NCBI GenBank assembly: GCA_964621605.1
Contig: CAZUMJ010000004.1
Span: 58,552-122,551, forward strand
Direction of reading: 5' to 3'
DNA length: 64,000 bases
Source of the DNA: CAZUMJ01 sp964621605
GTDB taxonomy: Bacteria > Actinomycetota > Acidimicrobiia > Acidimicrobiales > Iamiaceae
In this document: positions 9,555 to 18,768 of the stretch, piece after piece
Numbering within the stretch: position 1 is the stretch's first letter
How the letters are laid out: every line of letters begins with the position of its first letter
Made by a program: the position numbers and the translations under genes
Notes under the pieces: generated by a model
Told to the model about the DNA's origin: nothing
Database searches by the model: none
The model's input: only the letters and a program-made list of their open reading frames with translations

Positions 9555-10640
9555 ATGACCTCCGTCTCGACACCACGCGTGGTACTCCTCACCACGAATT
9601 TCGGGCGCGGCGGAAGTGGCGCAGAGCACCAGATGGCACGGGTCTTCGCAGCTCTCGCGGCGCGCGGGTGGGATCCGGTCGTCATCGCGCGCACCACCGG
9701 CACCGACGAAGACCTCGACGAGACCCTCCACGTGCTCCGTGTGGGTCGAGCAGGCACCGGGCCGTTGCGGGCACTGCAGTTCACCCTCGCCGCGGCACGG
9801 ACCACGGCGCGCCTGCGGCCCGCGGTCACGGTGAGCCTGCAACTCGGTTCGAATCCCGTCGCGGCACTTCTGGCGCAACTCATCGCACGGCGGCGCATCC
9901 CGAGCATCGTCCGCTTGACCGGCTTCACCGCCAACGGCAGCCAGCTCGAGGCCCGCGGGCGATCCTGGCCCGTCCGCGTCACCACCCGATTCCTCCTCGG
10001 ACGTACCACCGCTGTGGTTGCCCCGGCGCAACACATGCTCGACCAATGCGGCCCGTTCGGCCCGGTCATCGCCCCACGCGCTCGTGTGGTGCGCAACGGT
10101 GCCCCACAGGTCGAGCCGACCTCCGCTCGCTCGCCGGACGCGCCGGTGATCTGGGTCGGGCGTGATCATCCCGACAAGCACCCCGACCACCTCCTCACCA
10201 TCGCACGACGCCTCCCTGACGTGTCGTTCGTGGCACTCGGCCTGCGTCCACTGCCCGACGACCCTCCCAACCTGGACAGGCGGGGCAAGGTCCCGTCAGC
10301 CGCCGTGCTCGCGGAAGTCGGTGCTGCCCGAGCGCTCGTCAGCACGTCCAGCCGGGAAGGCGTGCCCAACACCTTGCTGGAAGCGCTCGCCCTCGGCACC
10401 CCGATCGTCGCCTATGCCATCGACGGCAACGTCGAAGCCTGCGAGGGGATCGAAGAGGGTGCACGCCTCGTCCCGACGGGCGACGTCGCGGCGCTCGGCG
10501 ACGCGCTCCGGCAGACGCTCGTCGACGGCAAGGGCGTCACAGGTCATGTCACGCGCATCAGCGACGCCACCGACGAGTGGGAAGACCTGCTGCGCACCGT
10601 GCTCGACGGACGTCCGATTCCCCGAGCGTCCGCCGACTAG
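9555..10640 (+). CDS. Glycosyltransferase family 4
   Basis: 361 residues from ATG 9555; an ATG at 9535 is an alternative. The open frame runs far upstream as the antisense of purF/purM, which is not coding. The N-terminus has VVLLTTNFGRGGSGAEHQMA, the GT-B acceptor-side glycine loop. The C-terminal half has VIWVGRDHPDKHPDHLL and STSSREGVPNTLLEALALG, the donor-site E-x7-E region, then GTPIVAYAIDGNVEACE. It is divergent from purF and convergent with purL, so it interrupts the purine genes on the opposite strand. It is probably related in role to the glycan operon at 1-6656. Confidence 0.87.
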   Translation: MTSVSTPRVVLLTTNFGRGGSGAEHQMARVFAALAARGWDPVVIARTTGTDEDLDETLHVLRVGRAGTGPLRALQFTLAAARTTARLRPAVTVSLQLGSNPVAALLAQLIARRRIPSIVRLTGFTANGSQLEARGRSWPVRVTTRFLLGRTTAVVAPAQHMLDQCGPFGPVIAPRARVVRNGAPQVEPTSARSPDAPVIWVGRDHPDKHPDHLLTIARRLPDVSFVALGLRPLPDDPPNLDRRGKVPSAAVLAEVGAARALVSTSSREGVPNTLLEALALGTPIVAYAIDGNVEACEGIEEGARLVPTGDVAALGDALRQTLVDGKGVTGHVTRISDATDEWEDLLRTVLDGRPIPRASAD

Positions 10641-10680
10641 CCACCGGGTCACCGGGCGACCCCGATCGCCATGCGTCGGT

Positions 10681-12957
10681 CTAGCCCTGGGTCGTGCCCT
10701 CGCCCAACGCATCGGGCAGCGTCGATGCCCAGCGGGAGCGAAGCTCCTCGACCGCAACGTCGAGGAGCGGACCCTCCGCCCCGCCCACCGTCAATCGGTC
10801 CCCGCCGACACGCCCGATGAGACGAGCGGTGACGCCAGCCGCCACGTGACGCTTGTGTACCTCGCCGAGCGCGTCGGGCGGCACGCACAGCAGTACCCGC
10901 GACGGCGTCTCGCCGAACAACCACGCCACCCCACCGTCGGCAGGGGCGATCACCTCGGCGCCTAGTCCGCTCTGGGCGACGAGCTCGCCCAGCGCGAGCG
11001 CGAGCCCTCCATCGGCGATGTCGTGCACGCCCGCCACGAGCCCGTCGACGACGACGGCCCGGACGAGGTCCGCGACGCTCCGATGGACCTCGGCGTCGAA
11101 GGGCACGAGCGACCCGCCGCGCAAGTCGTGTGCGAAGGCCCACCGCGACCCGGCCAGGCCCGACGGGCCCTCGGCCGGAGGCTGCTCGGGTCCGAGCAGG
11201 ACCAAGTGCGCCCCTTCGAGCAGGTTGACGCCCGCCGGACGGTTCGTGAGCTGATCGACCACGCCCAACGTCCCCACGATCGGTGTGGGGTCGATGTCGT
11301 GCCCACGGCTCTCGTTGTAGAAGCTGACGTTGCCGCCGATCACGGGTATGCCCAGGCCACGACAGGCGTCGGCCATCCCGTCGACCGACTCCGAGAACTG
11401 CCACATCACCTCGGGGTGCTCCGGGTTGCCGAAGTTCAGGCAGTTCACGAGCGCGACGGGTCGAGCACCGACCGCAGCGAGGTTCAGCACCGACTCGGCC
11501 ACGACCTGCGCCGCTCCGGCCCGTGGATCGACGGCGCACCAGCGATGATTTCCGTCGGTCGTCAGCGCCAGCCCGCGCCCGGTGTCGTCCCCGGTGCGGG
11601 GATGCTTCAGGCGCAGCACCGTCGCGTCGCCACCAGGGCCTGCAACGGTGTTCAGGAAGAGCTGGTGGTCGTACTGCGACCAGACCCAGGAGGTGTCGGC
11701 CAGCATCGCCAAGAGGTCGGATCTGAGGTCGGCGGGCTCGGACAGTCCCGCCAGGTGCGCAACAGGATCGTCGGCGCGACGTGCCGCCAGATCAGACGGT
11801 TCCGCGCGGGGACGGTCATAGCGTGGTGCGTCATCCTCCAAGGACTTCGCCGGCACGTCTGCCAGCACCTCGGCATCGGGACCGGCGTCGCGCAGGATGC
11901 GCAACCGGCCGGAGGCGTTCACGGCGCCGATGACGCTCGCCCGGATCTCCCAGCGAGACGCCACCTCGAGGACGTCGTCGAGCTGTTCGGGCGTGACGAT
12001 CGCCAGCATCCTCTCCTGCGACTCGCTGGTCATCACCTCGAACGGTTCCATGCCGACCTCGCGCTGGGGAACCTCGGACACGTAGACATCCATGCCCGAC
12101 CCTCCCTTCGCTGCCGTCTCGGCGGTCGCGCACGTGAGCCCGGCGCCACCGAGGTCCTGCACGCCGACGACGAGCCTCCGCCGGTACAACTCCAGGCACG
12201 CCTCGATCAGCCGCTTCTCTTCGAACGGGTCGCCGACCTGCACGCTCGGCCGCTTGTCGGCGTCATCTTCGTCGTCGCCGAACCCCGCGGAAGCCAAGAC
12301 CGAGACGCCACCGATGCCATCACGCCCCGTCGTGGACCCGAGCAGCACGGCGAGGTTCCCCACACCTGTCGCACGACCGAGGACGAGGTCCTCGACAGGC
12401 AGCACACCGAGCGCGAGGACGTTGACGAGGGGGTTCCCGACGTAGGTCTCGTCGAAGACCACCTCACCGCCGACCGTGGGCACCCCGACCGAGTTGCCGT
12501 ACCCACTGATGCCGGACACGACGTGTTCTGCCACCCACCTGCTGCGCGGGTCGTCGAGCGGGCCGAACCGCAGCGGATCCATCGTCGCGATTGGACGAGC
12601 ACCCATGGAGAAGATGTCCCGCAGGATGCCGCCGACACCGGTCGCCGCCCCCTGGTACGGCTCGATGTACGACGGGTGGTTGTGACTCTCGATACGCAGT
12701 GCGGCGCCGATCCCGTCTCCGACGTCGACCACCCCCGCGCCTTCACCCGGGCCGACCAGCACCCACGGAGCCTCGGTGGGGAATCGTCGGAGATGGATCC
12801 GCGAGGACTTGTAGGAGCAGTGCTCGGACCACATCACCGAGTACATCGCCAGCTCGAGGTGGTTCGGCTCACGACCGAGCACCGATGTGATCGTCTCCAG
12901 CTCGTCGTCGGTCAGCCCGAGGGCGCGGTGCACGGGTTGGTCGGAGGCGTTTGGCAC
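10681..12957 (-). CDS. purL: Phosphoribosylformylglycinamidine synthase subunit PurL (small type)
   Basis: 758 residues from GTG 12957. It is the ATP-dependent FGAM synthase subunit (step 4), which in this small form works with separate PurS and PurQ; neither is in the window. The evidence is LAMYSVMWSEHCSYKSSR with the catalytic His, RIESHNHPSYIEPYQGAATGVGGI, GARPIATMD, and the second half with VALVNCLNFGNPEHPEVMWQ and IPVIGGNVSFYNES. Length is typical of the PurSLQ type rather than the 1300-residue fused enzyme. Confidence 0.97.
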   Translation of the reverse strand: MPNASDQPVHRALGLTDDELETITSVLGREPNHLELAMYSVMWSEHCSYKSSRIHLRRFPTEAPWVLVGPGEGAGVVDVGDGIGAALRIESHNHPSYIEPYQGAATGVGGILRDIFSMGARPIATMDPLRFGPLDDPRSRWVAEHVVSGISGYGNSVGVPTVGGEVVFDETYVGNPLVNVLALGVLPVEDLVLGRATGVGNLAVLLGSTTGRDGIGGVSVLASAGFGDDEDDADKRPSVQVGDPFEEKRLIEACLELYRRRLVVGVQDLGGAGLTCATAETAAKGGSGMDVYVSEVPQREVGMEPFEVMTSESQERMLAIVTPEQLDDVLEVASRWEIRASVIGAVNASGRLRILRDAGPDAEVLADVPAKSLEDDAPRYDRPRAEPSDLAARRADDPVAHLAGLSEPADLRSDLLAMLADTSWVWSQYDHQLFLNTVAGPGGDATVLRLKHPRTGDDTGRGLALTTDGNHRWCAVDPRAGAAQVVAESVLNLAAVGARPVALVNCLNFGNPEHPEVMWQFSESVDGMADACRGLGIPVIGGNVSFYNESRGHDIDPTPIVGTLGVVDQLTNRPAGVNLLEGAHLVLLGPEQPPAEGPSGLAGSRWAFAHDLRGGSLVPFDAEVHRSVADLVRAVVVDGLVAGVHDIADGGLALALGELVAQSGLGAEVIAPADGGVAWLFGETPSRVLLCVPPDALGEVHKRHVAAGVTARLIGRVGGDRLTVGGAEGPLLDVAVEELRSRWASTLPDALGEGTTQG

Positions 12958-13047
12958 GGGGCCATCGTAGGAGCCGCCACCTGCGTGGCTACAGATCGGA
13001 GCCGTTGGTCGACCTCATCTGGCAGGGAGGGCTGCCATGATCGCTTC

Positions 13048-14130
13048 GTGCCACCCATCGCTCGCCGCCACGACACCGGGGGCCTGCCGGGCCCCCGCAG
13101 GTACGCGCGACGCGCGCGCCCGATGCTGCTGGCGGGGCTCGCAAGCACCGCCCTCCTCATCGGCTGTTCGTCGACGGGTACCCCCGGTGCTTCCGCGCCC
13201 CAGCCCCGTCCACGCGCCACTGCCACCCACCCGAGCTCGACCGCCCCACCACCAAGCACGACGACGACCCTCCCAGGGCCGCCTCCACCGCCGGCGACCG
13301 CACCGCTCCACGTGACAGTCGAACGCACCTACGTCGACGCAACGCGTCCGACCGTTGCGTTCGGCCGCACGGTTGCGGGCACCCGCACGCTGCCGACCAC
13401 CGTCTACCTGCCATCCGACGACGGGCGAACTGCCCGAAAGGGCCCGCTGCCGTGGATCGTGTTCCTCCACGGCTTCGCCGACGCGCCGCCGACGTATGAA
13501 CCGCTCCTCTTGCGATGGGTTGCGGCGGGCTACGCGGTCGCCGCACCAACGTTCCCGCTCACGTCCTCGCGCAGCGGACCGAACCTCTACGAAGCCGACA
13601 TGGTCAACGAGCCCGCCGACGTGTCGTTCCTCATCACGTCGCTGCTCACCACGTCGGGCCAACCGGACGGCCCGCTCTCACATCGGCTCGACGCCGGTCG
13701 GATAGGCGTCGCGGGCCACTCCGACGGAGCAAACGTCGCGTACGTGGTCGGGTTCAGCACCCGCTTCGGCGATCGACGCGTCTCTGCCGTTGCCGACCTT
13801 GCGGGTGAGCTCCCCACGGGGATGGGTCCGTTCGACAAGACCGCCACCGCGGCGCCGCTCCTCATGGTGCACGCGGACCACGACGAGTTCATCCCGGAGA
13901 GCGAGAGCCGGATCCTGTTCGACGATCGCTGCTGCCGGGCGTGGTGGATCGAACTGGCAGGCACCTCCCACCTCCCCCCGTTCGCAGGGGTCGAGCCGTG
14001 GGCGGACGTGGTCTCACAGGCGACCGTGGCGTTCTGGAACGTCTACGTCGGGCGCTACGCCGTCGCACCAGGAACCATCGACGCCGCCGCAGATCACCCT
14101 CCGACGGCGCGCCTCACAAAGAAGCCGTGA
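13048..14130 (+). CDS. Secreted alpha/beta-hydrolase lipoprotein (dienelactone hydrolase / PETase-like)
   Basis: 360 residues from GTG 13048, or 335 from ATG 13123. The N-terminus has an Arg-rich stretch followed by a hydrophobic helix ending in the lipobox LLIGC, then a Ser/Thr/Pro-rich linker (about residues 50-80). This indicates a lipoprotein held at the outer face of the membrane. The catalytic domain shows LPWIVFLHGF (oxyanion strand), the nucleophile elbow AGHSDGAN, LMVHADHDEFIP with the acid Asp, and GTSHLPPF with the His. A complete Ser-Asp-His triad is visible. The substrate is likely an ester, but no specific one is indicated. Confidence 0.82.
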   Translation: MPPIARRHDTGGLPGPRRYARRARPMLLAGLASTALLIGCSSTGTPGASAPQPRPRATATHPSSTAPPPSTTTTLPGPPPPPATAPLHVTVERTYVDATRPTVAFGRTVAGTRTLPTTVYLPSDDGRTARKGPLPWIVFLHGFADAPPTYEPLLLRWVAAGYAVAAPTFPLTSSRSGPNLYEADMVNEPADVSFLITSLLTTSGQPDGPLSHRLDAGRIGVAGHSDGANVAYVVGFSTRFGDRRVSAVADLAGELPTGMGPFDKTATAAPLLMVHADHDEFIPESESRILFDDRCCRAWWIELAGTSHLPPFAGVEPWADVVSQATVAFWNVYVGRYAVAPGTIDAAADHPPTARLTKKP

Positions 14131-14173
14131 GCGACGCCGCCCCACATCCGCTGACCCGCGCCGCCGGGCACGC

Positions 14174-14989
14174 TCATGGAGCGGGAGCTGCCGCCGCGAG
14201 GTCGACGCCGTCGATGGTCCACCCGAGGTAGTCGCCTCCCCAACTCGACGACAATGCGGTCAGCTCCGCCCGCTCCCACGCGATGTGCACCTGGCTCAAG
14301 ACCGCCTCCTCACGCACGGAAACGACGTGGCGGCCATCCAGCGAGTCCGTCCGACGGAGGCCCGCCTCCGCCGCCACGGCCGCCGGCAACGGATCGGCAC
14401 GCACCACGGCATCGATGTCCTGCGCACGGAGCGCCTCGACCATGGATGTGGCGTCGTCGAGGTGCGCGAACGCGGCGAAGTGCGTCAGCTCGCGTGGCGA
14501 GCCGAGGTCACAGCCAGCCGCGGAGGCACGCGCAAGGATGCGTCGATCCGCGTCGGCGTCGACGGCCTCGGTGAACAGCGCCCGGTACGTGCTCCAGGAG
14601 GGATCCGCGTCGCTGTCGACCTCGGGCTCGTACCCCAGGTCGACGAGCACGCAGCTCGCCATGGCCGCGTAGAACGCCTCTGCGTCTCGGGTGTAGAGGA
14701 TCAGGTCCCGAAAGCCAGCGGTGCCCAGCGAGGCGACGACCACGGCCACCTCCTCTACACCGAGCGTCAGGCGGCCCTCGACCTCGGCGAGCACCTGCAG
14801 CTCATCGGGCCCGGCGAAGCCGCTCTCGGTCGGATGCTGGAGGCGGATGCGGACGTGCACGCGCTGTCCGAACCCGGTTGCGGGCCCCGCCGCCACGTAG
14901 CCGGCATGCACCCGCAGGCTGGCAAGGCGTCCCCCGGAGGCTGACACGCCCACCAACCACGACTCCACGACGCCCGGGGTGACGGCCAT
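14174..14989 (-). CDS. DUF695 / RraB-like two-domain protein
   Basis: 271 residues. The first half has the DUF695 look (ASCVLVDLGYEPEVDSDADP preceded by a beta-rich region with FRDLILYTRDAEAFY). The second half begins ELTHFAAFAHLDDATSMVEAL, as in RraB (ribonuclease E inhibitor B) family proteins, where a short acidic alpha/beta domain binds RNase E in enterobacteria. In actinobacteria the function of these fusions is not known. It has no signal peptide. It is divergent from the lipoprotein gene at 15022, with only 32 bp between the starts. Confidence 0.65.
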   Translation of the reverse strand: MAVTPGVVESWLVGVSASGGRLASLRVHAGYVAAGPATGFGQRVHVRIRLQHPTESGFAGPDELQVLAEVEGRLTLGVEEVAVVVASLGTAGFRDLILYTRDAEAFYAAMASCVLVDLGYEPEVDSDADPSWSTYRALFTEAVDADADRRILARASAAGCDLGSPRELTHFAAFAHLDDATSMVEALRAQDIDAVVRADPLPAAVAAEAGLRRTDSLDGRHVVSVREEAVLSQVHIAWERAELTALSSSWGGDYLGWTIDGVDLAAAAPAP

Positions 14990-15021
14990 GTCCGAACGGT
15001 ACCCCCGCTACCGTCACAGGC

Positions 15022-16545
15022 GTGTTGCCCCCTCGCCGCGCCCTTGGCGTGCCCCTCGCTGTCCTCGCCATGCTCTTGACGGCATGCTCGTTCCAGGTCT
15101 CGAAGGGGTCACGCACCGGCCCGTCCTCGACAGCGGCCGGGCCCAACTCCACGATCGACGGCGAGTCCGCGCACGGCAGCGACGGAGGCGCGCCAAGTAA
15201 GCCGCTGCGCTGGCACGCCTGCGACGACTCGCAGGAGTGCGCCACGCTCGAGGTGCCTGTCGACTACGCCCACCCCAACGGCGCCACGCTCAAGTTGGCC
15301 CTGGTCCGCATCAAGGCGACCAAGCCGTCACAACGCATCGGCTCGCTCCTTGTGAACCCGGGCGGACCCGGAGGATCAGGCATCGGGCTGGCGCGCGCCA
15401 TGTGGTTGGCCCCCGAGATCCGGGCACGCTTCGACCTGATCGGTTTCGACCCACGAGGTGTCGGCGAGAGCACCCCGCTGGAATGCCACGACACGTTGCA
15501 GCAGCTGTACGCCGCCGACCCGGCTCCCGAGACGAAAGCCGCTGTCGACCACCTGCTCGACGTGAGCCGAACGTTCGTCGCCACGTGTCGCGAGCGCGCA
15601 GCGGCGCTGCTCCCTCACCTCGGCACCCGAGACGTGGCGCGCGACATGGACCGGATCCGAGCCGCGCTGGGGGAAGACAAGCTCAACTACCTCGGCTACT
15701 CCTACGGCACCAGCATCGGGCAGGTCTATGCGGACCTCTTCCCGACACGGGTGCGTGCGATGGTGCTCGACGGCGTCGTTCGCCTCGGCGAGTCGGGTCT
15801 CGACGCGGCGCGCGCCCAGGCGATCGCATTCGAACAAGCTCTTGATGCCTTCCTGAGGAGCTGCACCGTCGCCACGTCGTGCCCCTTGGGCGACGACCCG
15901 GGCGCGACGGTGGATCGCATCATCGCGACGGCTCGGCGGACGCCGATCCCGGCACCGGGCGCAGACCGCCCGCTCGGACCGGGCGAGGTCCAGCTCGGCA
16001 TCGGCCAGGCTCTCTACGCCCGACAGCTGTGGCCCCAACTCCGCCAAGCGCTCGCCCAAGCCGACAAGGGCGACGGCACAGCGTTGGTCGGCCTCGCCGA
16101 CGACTACCTCCAGCGCGAGCCCGACGGCACCTACCCCAACGGCATGGAGATCTACTTCGCGGTGAGCTGCCTCGACTGGGACTGGCCGACCGACCCCATG
16201 GCGATCCTCGCTGCCGGCAAGGACGTCGCCAAGGTCGCACCACGCCTCGGGGAAGGCATCGTCACCGACTACGTCCGCTGTGCGCTGTGGCCGACGCCTC
16301 CGCAACCCCTCACGCCGCCGAAGGCGACGGGAAGCCCGACGATCCTCGTCGTCTCGACGACCGGTGACCCGGCCACCCCCTACAAGAATGGGGTCGATCT
16401 CGCCCACGAGCTCCCCCACGGCGCGCTCCTGACCCACCGCGGCGAGGGCCACACCATCTACGGACAGGGCGACTCCTGCGTCGACGACACGGTGAACCGC
16501 TATCTCGTGACGACCGACGTCAAGCCCGACACCACCTGCGACTGA
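15022..16545 (+). CDS. Alpha/beta-hydrolase lipoprotein with TAP-like C-terminus (tripeptidyl aminopeptidase family)
   Basis: 507 residues from GTG 15022. A short basic N-terminus and a hydrophobic helix end in the lipobox MLLTAC, so it is an exported lipoprotein. The proline-iminopeptidase-like domain has SLLVNPGGPGGSG (oxyanion loop), LIGFDPRGVGEST, and GYSYGTSIGQ with the nucleophile Ser. The C-terminal TAP-like segment contains VSTTGDPATPYKNG with the acid and GEGHTIYG with the His. Actinobacterial members (SlpD/SlpE, Caeruleomycin-type proteases) cleave N-terminal peptides outside the cell. The last five codons and the stop lie inside a 16-bp tandem duplication (16531-16562). Confidence 0.88.
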   Translation: MLPPRRALGVPLAVLAMLLTACSFQVSKGSRTGPSSTAAGPNSTIDGESAHGSDGGAPSKPLRWHACDDSQECATLEVPVDYAHPNGATLKLALVRIKATKPSQRIGSLLVNPGGPGGSGIGLARAMWLAPEIRARFDLIGFDPRGVGESTPLECHDTLQQLYAADPAPETKAAVDHLLDVSRTFVATCRERAAALLPHLGTRDVARDMDRIRAALGEDKLNYLGYSYGTSIGQVYADLFPTRVRAMVLDGVVRLGESGLDAARAQAIAFEQALDAFLRSCTVATSCPLGDDPGATVDRIIATARRTPIPAPGADRPLGPGEVQLGIGQALYARQLWPQLRQALAQADKGDGTALVGLADDYLQREPDGTYPNGMEIYFAVSCLDWDWPTDPMAILAAGKDVAKVAPRLGEGIVTDYVRCALWPTPPQPLTPPKATGSPTILVVSTTGDPATPYKNGVDLAHELPHGALLTHRGEGHTIYGQGDSCVDDTVNRYLVTTDVKPDTTCD

Positions 16546-16562
16546 CACCACCTGCGACTGAC
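16531..16562. repeat. 16-bp tandem duplication across a stop codon
   Basis: ACCACCTGCGACTGAC occurs twice in direct contact (16531-16546 and 16547-16562). The TGA of the hydrolase gene lies in the first copy, and the second copy repeats the codons for the C-terminal residues after the stop. Confidence 0.9.
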
Positions 16563-16589
16563 GCCCACGCGGCAGCGCCGCACCGGCCG

Positions 16590-16613
16590 GGGACGCCCAC
16601 GCGTAGGCGTCCC
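16590..16613. terminator. Hairpin terminator between convergent genes
   Basis: GGGACGCC, an 8-base loop, then GGCGTCCC form a perfect 8-bp stem between the plus-strand hydrolase gene and the end of prfC on the minus strand. There is no U tract, which is common in high-GC actinobacteria. It could serve both directions. Confidence 0.7.
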
Positions 16614-16618
16614 GTCGC

Positions 16619-18205
16619 TCAGCCGAGGAGGCCCGCGCCCACAAGCGGTTCGAGGCAGAGCTCCGGCTGATCTGCGACCACCCTGTCGAGCCAATAGCTG
16701 CTCTCGAACAGGGCGAGGAGCGAACCGTCGCTGCGGGCCAGCACTCGCACGCCCCGCATCGGCCGAAGCTGCTGCGCACTCGGCTCGTCCGTGCGGCGCG
16801 CCACCGTGTAGTTCGTCGGGCTCAGCTCAACCGGTGCACCGAACTCGTTCTCGAGGCGGTGCACCGCGACCTCGAACTGCATCGGGCCAACCGCGGCGAG
16901 CACGGGCGCCTGGTCGCCCAGGTCCGCATCGCGCAAGACCTGCACGACACCTTCCTCGTCGAGCTGCGCGATCCCGCGACGGAACTGCTTGAAGCGTCCG
17001 GCGTCGCGCACGCGCGCGACGCTGAAGTGCTCGGGGGCGAAGCTCGGAATCCCCGGATAGGTAACGGGTGGATCGAGGTACAGCGTGTCGCCGACACGAA
17101 CCTCGTTGGCGTTCACGAGGCCGATCACGTCGCCCGGGAACGCCTCCTCGACCGTCTCGCGATCGCGGCCGAACACCGTGTGGGCGTACTTCGTGGCGAA
17201 CGGCTTCTCGGTACGACCGTGCGTGACGACCATGCCGCGCTCGAAGCGGCCGGAGCAGACCCGCACGTACGCGATGCGATCCCGATGGCTGGGGTCCAGG
17301 TTCGCCTGGACCTTGAAGACGAATCCGGAGAACGGCGCGTCGAGCGCGCGGGCACCACCCGTGACGTCGGGACGTGCCTGCGGCGCCGGGGCCAGGTCGA
17401 TGACCGCGTCGAGCAAGAGGCGAACCCCGAAGTTGGTCAGCGCGGAACCGAAGAAGGCCGGTGTCGACTCGCCGGCCACAAACCCCTTCGGGTCCAGATC
17501 GGCCTCGACGGCGTCGAGGATGCCGAGCTCCTCACTGCACTGTGCCCACGCCGGTCCCTCTTCGTGCGCGGCCCGATCGGCATCGACGAGCTCCTCGGGT
17601 GCCTCGACCGCGCCTCGCGCGACGCGCGTGAAGCGCACGAACTCGCCGCTGCGGCGGTCGACCACACCCCGAAAGTCACCCGCGATCCCTACCGGCCAGG
17701 TCACCGGCGTGACGCGCACCCCGATCTGGGTTTCGATCTGGTCGATCAGCTCGAGCGCGTCGAGACCCGGACGGTCCCACTTGTTCACGAACGTCAGCAG
17801 GGGGAGCCCGCGAGTTCGGCAGACCTCGAACAGCTTGAGCGTCTGTGGCTCGATGCCCTTCGCCGCATCGAGCACCATCACCGCTGCATCGGCAGCCGCG
17901 AGCACGCGGTAGGTGTCTTCGGAGAAGTCGCGGTGACCCGGCGTGTCGAGCAGGTTCACGACGTGGTCGCGGTACGGGAACTGCAACACCGTCGAGGTGA
18001 TGGAGATGCCGCGCTTCTGCTCGAGCTCCATCCAGTCCGAGGTGGCGGACCGTCGACCACCGCGAGCCTTGACCGCGCCGGCACCGGTGCCGCCGAGCGC
18101 GCCGCCGTAGAGCAGGAACTTCTCGGTGAGCGTCGTCTTGCCGGCGTCCGGATGGGAGATGATGGCGAAGGTGCGGCGCCTCGTCGCCTCGGATGCCGTG
18201 CTCAT
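16619..18205 (-). CDS. prfC: Peptide chain release factor 3
   Basis: 528 residues from ATG 18205, which overlaps the stop of the Fur-family gene (ATGA). It is a translational GTPase that removes RF1/RF2 from the ribosome. The G1 loop is SHPDAGKTTLTEK, the switch region contains RGISITSTVLQF, G3 is LLDTPGHRDFSEDTY and G4 is FVNKWDRPG. RF3-specific blocks are AVMVLDAAKGIEPQT and, in the C-terminal domain, VGPMQFEVAVHRLENEF. Length is normal for RF3. Confidence 0.96.
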   Translation of the reverse strand: MSTASEATRRRTFAIISHPDAGKTTLTEKFLLYGGALGGTGAGAVKARGGRRSATSDWMELEQKRGISITSTVLQFPYRDHVVNLLDTPGHRDFSEDTYRVLAAADAAVMVLDAAKGIEPQTLKLFEVCRTRGLPLLTFVNKWDRPGLDALELIDQIETQIGVRVTPVTWPVGIAGDFRGVVDRRSGEFVRFTRVARGAVEAPEELVDADRAAHEEGPAWAQCSEELGILDAVEADLDPKGFVAGESTPAFFGSALTNFGVRLLLDAVIDLAPAPQARPDVTGGARALDAPFSGFVFKVQANLDPSHRDRIAYVRVCSGRFERGMVVTHGRTEKPFATKYAHTVFGRDRETVEEAFPGDVIGLVNANEVRVGDTLYLDPPVTYPGIPSFAPEHFSVARVRDAGRFKQFRRGIAQLDEEGVVQVLRDADLGDQAPVLAAVGPMQFEVAVHRLENEFGAPVELSPTNYTVARRTDEPSAQQLRPMRGVRVLARSDGSLLALFESSYWLDRVVADQPELCLEPLVGAGLLG

Positions 18206-18636
18206 GCGCACGCCGCGCAGACGCCGACGAGGTCGAGGCGGTGGTGATCCGGCCGGAAGCCCTGCGCGTCGGCGACGCGACCGAGCGCTTGGTGAAGCGA
18301 CCGCTCGAGCTGCGGAGACACCGTGAAGTCGACGACGGACCCGCACGCCGAGCAGATCAGGTGGTGATGGTGGCCGGCGAGGTTCTCGGCCAACTCGTAG
18401 CGAGCGAACTCGTCGGAACCGGTGACCCGGTGCACGACCCCCACCTCTTCGAGGAGCGCCAAGGTGCGATAGAGCGAGCTCTGGGCGAGGCGCGGCTCGA
18501 CGTGCAGGATCTCTGGGATCGTCAGCGGACGGTCGGAGCCAGCGAGCAAACCCACGACGGTGCGTCGGTTCGACGTGTAGCGCTGGCCGTCGAGCCGCAG
18601 CATGCGGTCCACCGACGCGTGGAGGTCGTCACTCAC
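18202..18636 (-). CDS. Fur-family metal-dependent transcriptional regulator
   Basis: 144 residues. The N-terminal winged helix has SSLYRTLALLEEVGVVHRV, the usual recognition-helix region of Fur proteins. The dimerisation and metal region has GHHHHLICSACG with a CxxC start, and the protein ends VCAACA, giving the second pair of Cys for a structural Zn site. Fur, Zur and PerR cannot be separated with certainty; lack of a clear PerR-type C-terminal His/Asp set is only weak evidence. It lies downstream of sodA on the same strand and is coupled to prfC. A candidate operator lies at 18660-18684, 24 bp before its start. Confidence 0.9.
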   Translation of the reverse strand: MSDDLHASVDRMLRLDGQRYTSNRRTVVGLLAGSDRPLTIPEILHVEPRLAQSSLYRTLALLEEVGVVHRVTGSDEFARYELAENLAGHHHHLICSACGSVVDFTVSPQLERSLHQALGRVADAQGFRPDHHRLDLVGVCAACA

Positions 18637-18659
18637 CCCGTCACGCTACCCCGGACTCG

Positions 18660-18684
18660 TCTCAAACTGAGAATCGATGAGAAT
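18660..18684. promoter_or_regulatory. Candidate Fur-family operator upstream of the fur-like gene
   Basis: TCTCAaacTGAGAATcgaTGAGAAT contains an inverted pair TCTCA/TGAGA and a direct repeat TGAGAAT 10 bp apart. TGAGAAT resembles one half of the Fur-family heptamer TGATAAT. It lies immediately upstream of the regulator gene, so autoregulation is likely. This is inferred from sequence and position only. Confidence 0.5.
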
Positions 18685-18717
18685 GACCGAGCAGCGCACA
18701 GGGCGGCTGGGCGCGCA

Positions 18718-18748
18718 AGGGGTCGGCGCCCCACAGACGCCGACCCCT
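18718..18748. terminator. Hairpin terminator downstream of the superoxide dismutase gene
   Basis: AGGGGTCGGCG and CGCCGACCCCT form an 11-bp perfect stem with a 9-base loop, 20 bp after the superoxide dismutase stop. It separates that gene from the fur-prfC pair. Confidence 0.75.
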
Positions 18749-18768
18749 CGTACCGCGCATGCGAACTG

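Noticed and set aside
6738..10640. A 1300-codon plus-strand open frame
   Set aside because: Most of it is antisense to purM and purF with His/Asp/Arg-rich nonsense typical of high-GC shadow frames. Only the part from 9555 is a gene.
11023..14130. A 1035-codon plus-strand open frame
   Set aside because: The first two thirds are antisense to purL. Only the end encodes the hydrolase lipoprotein.
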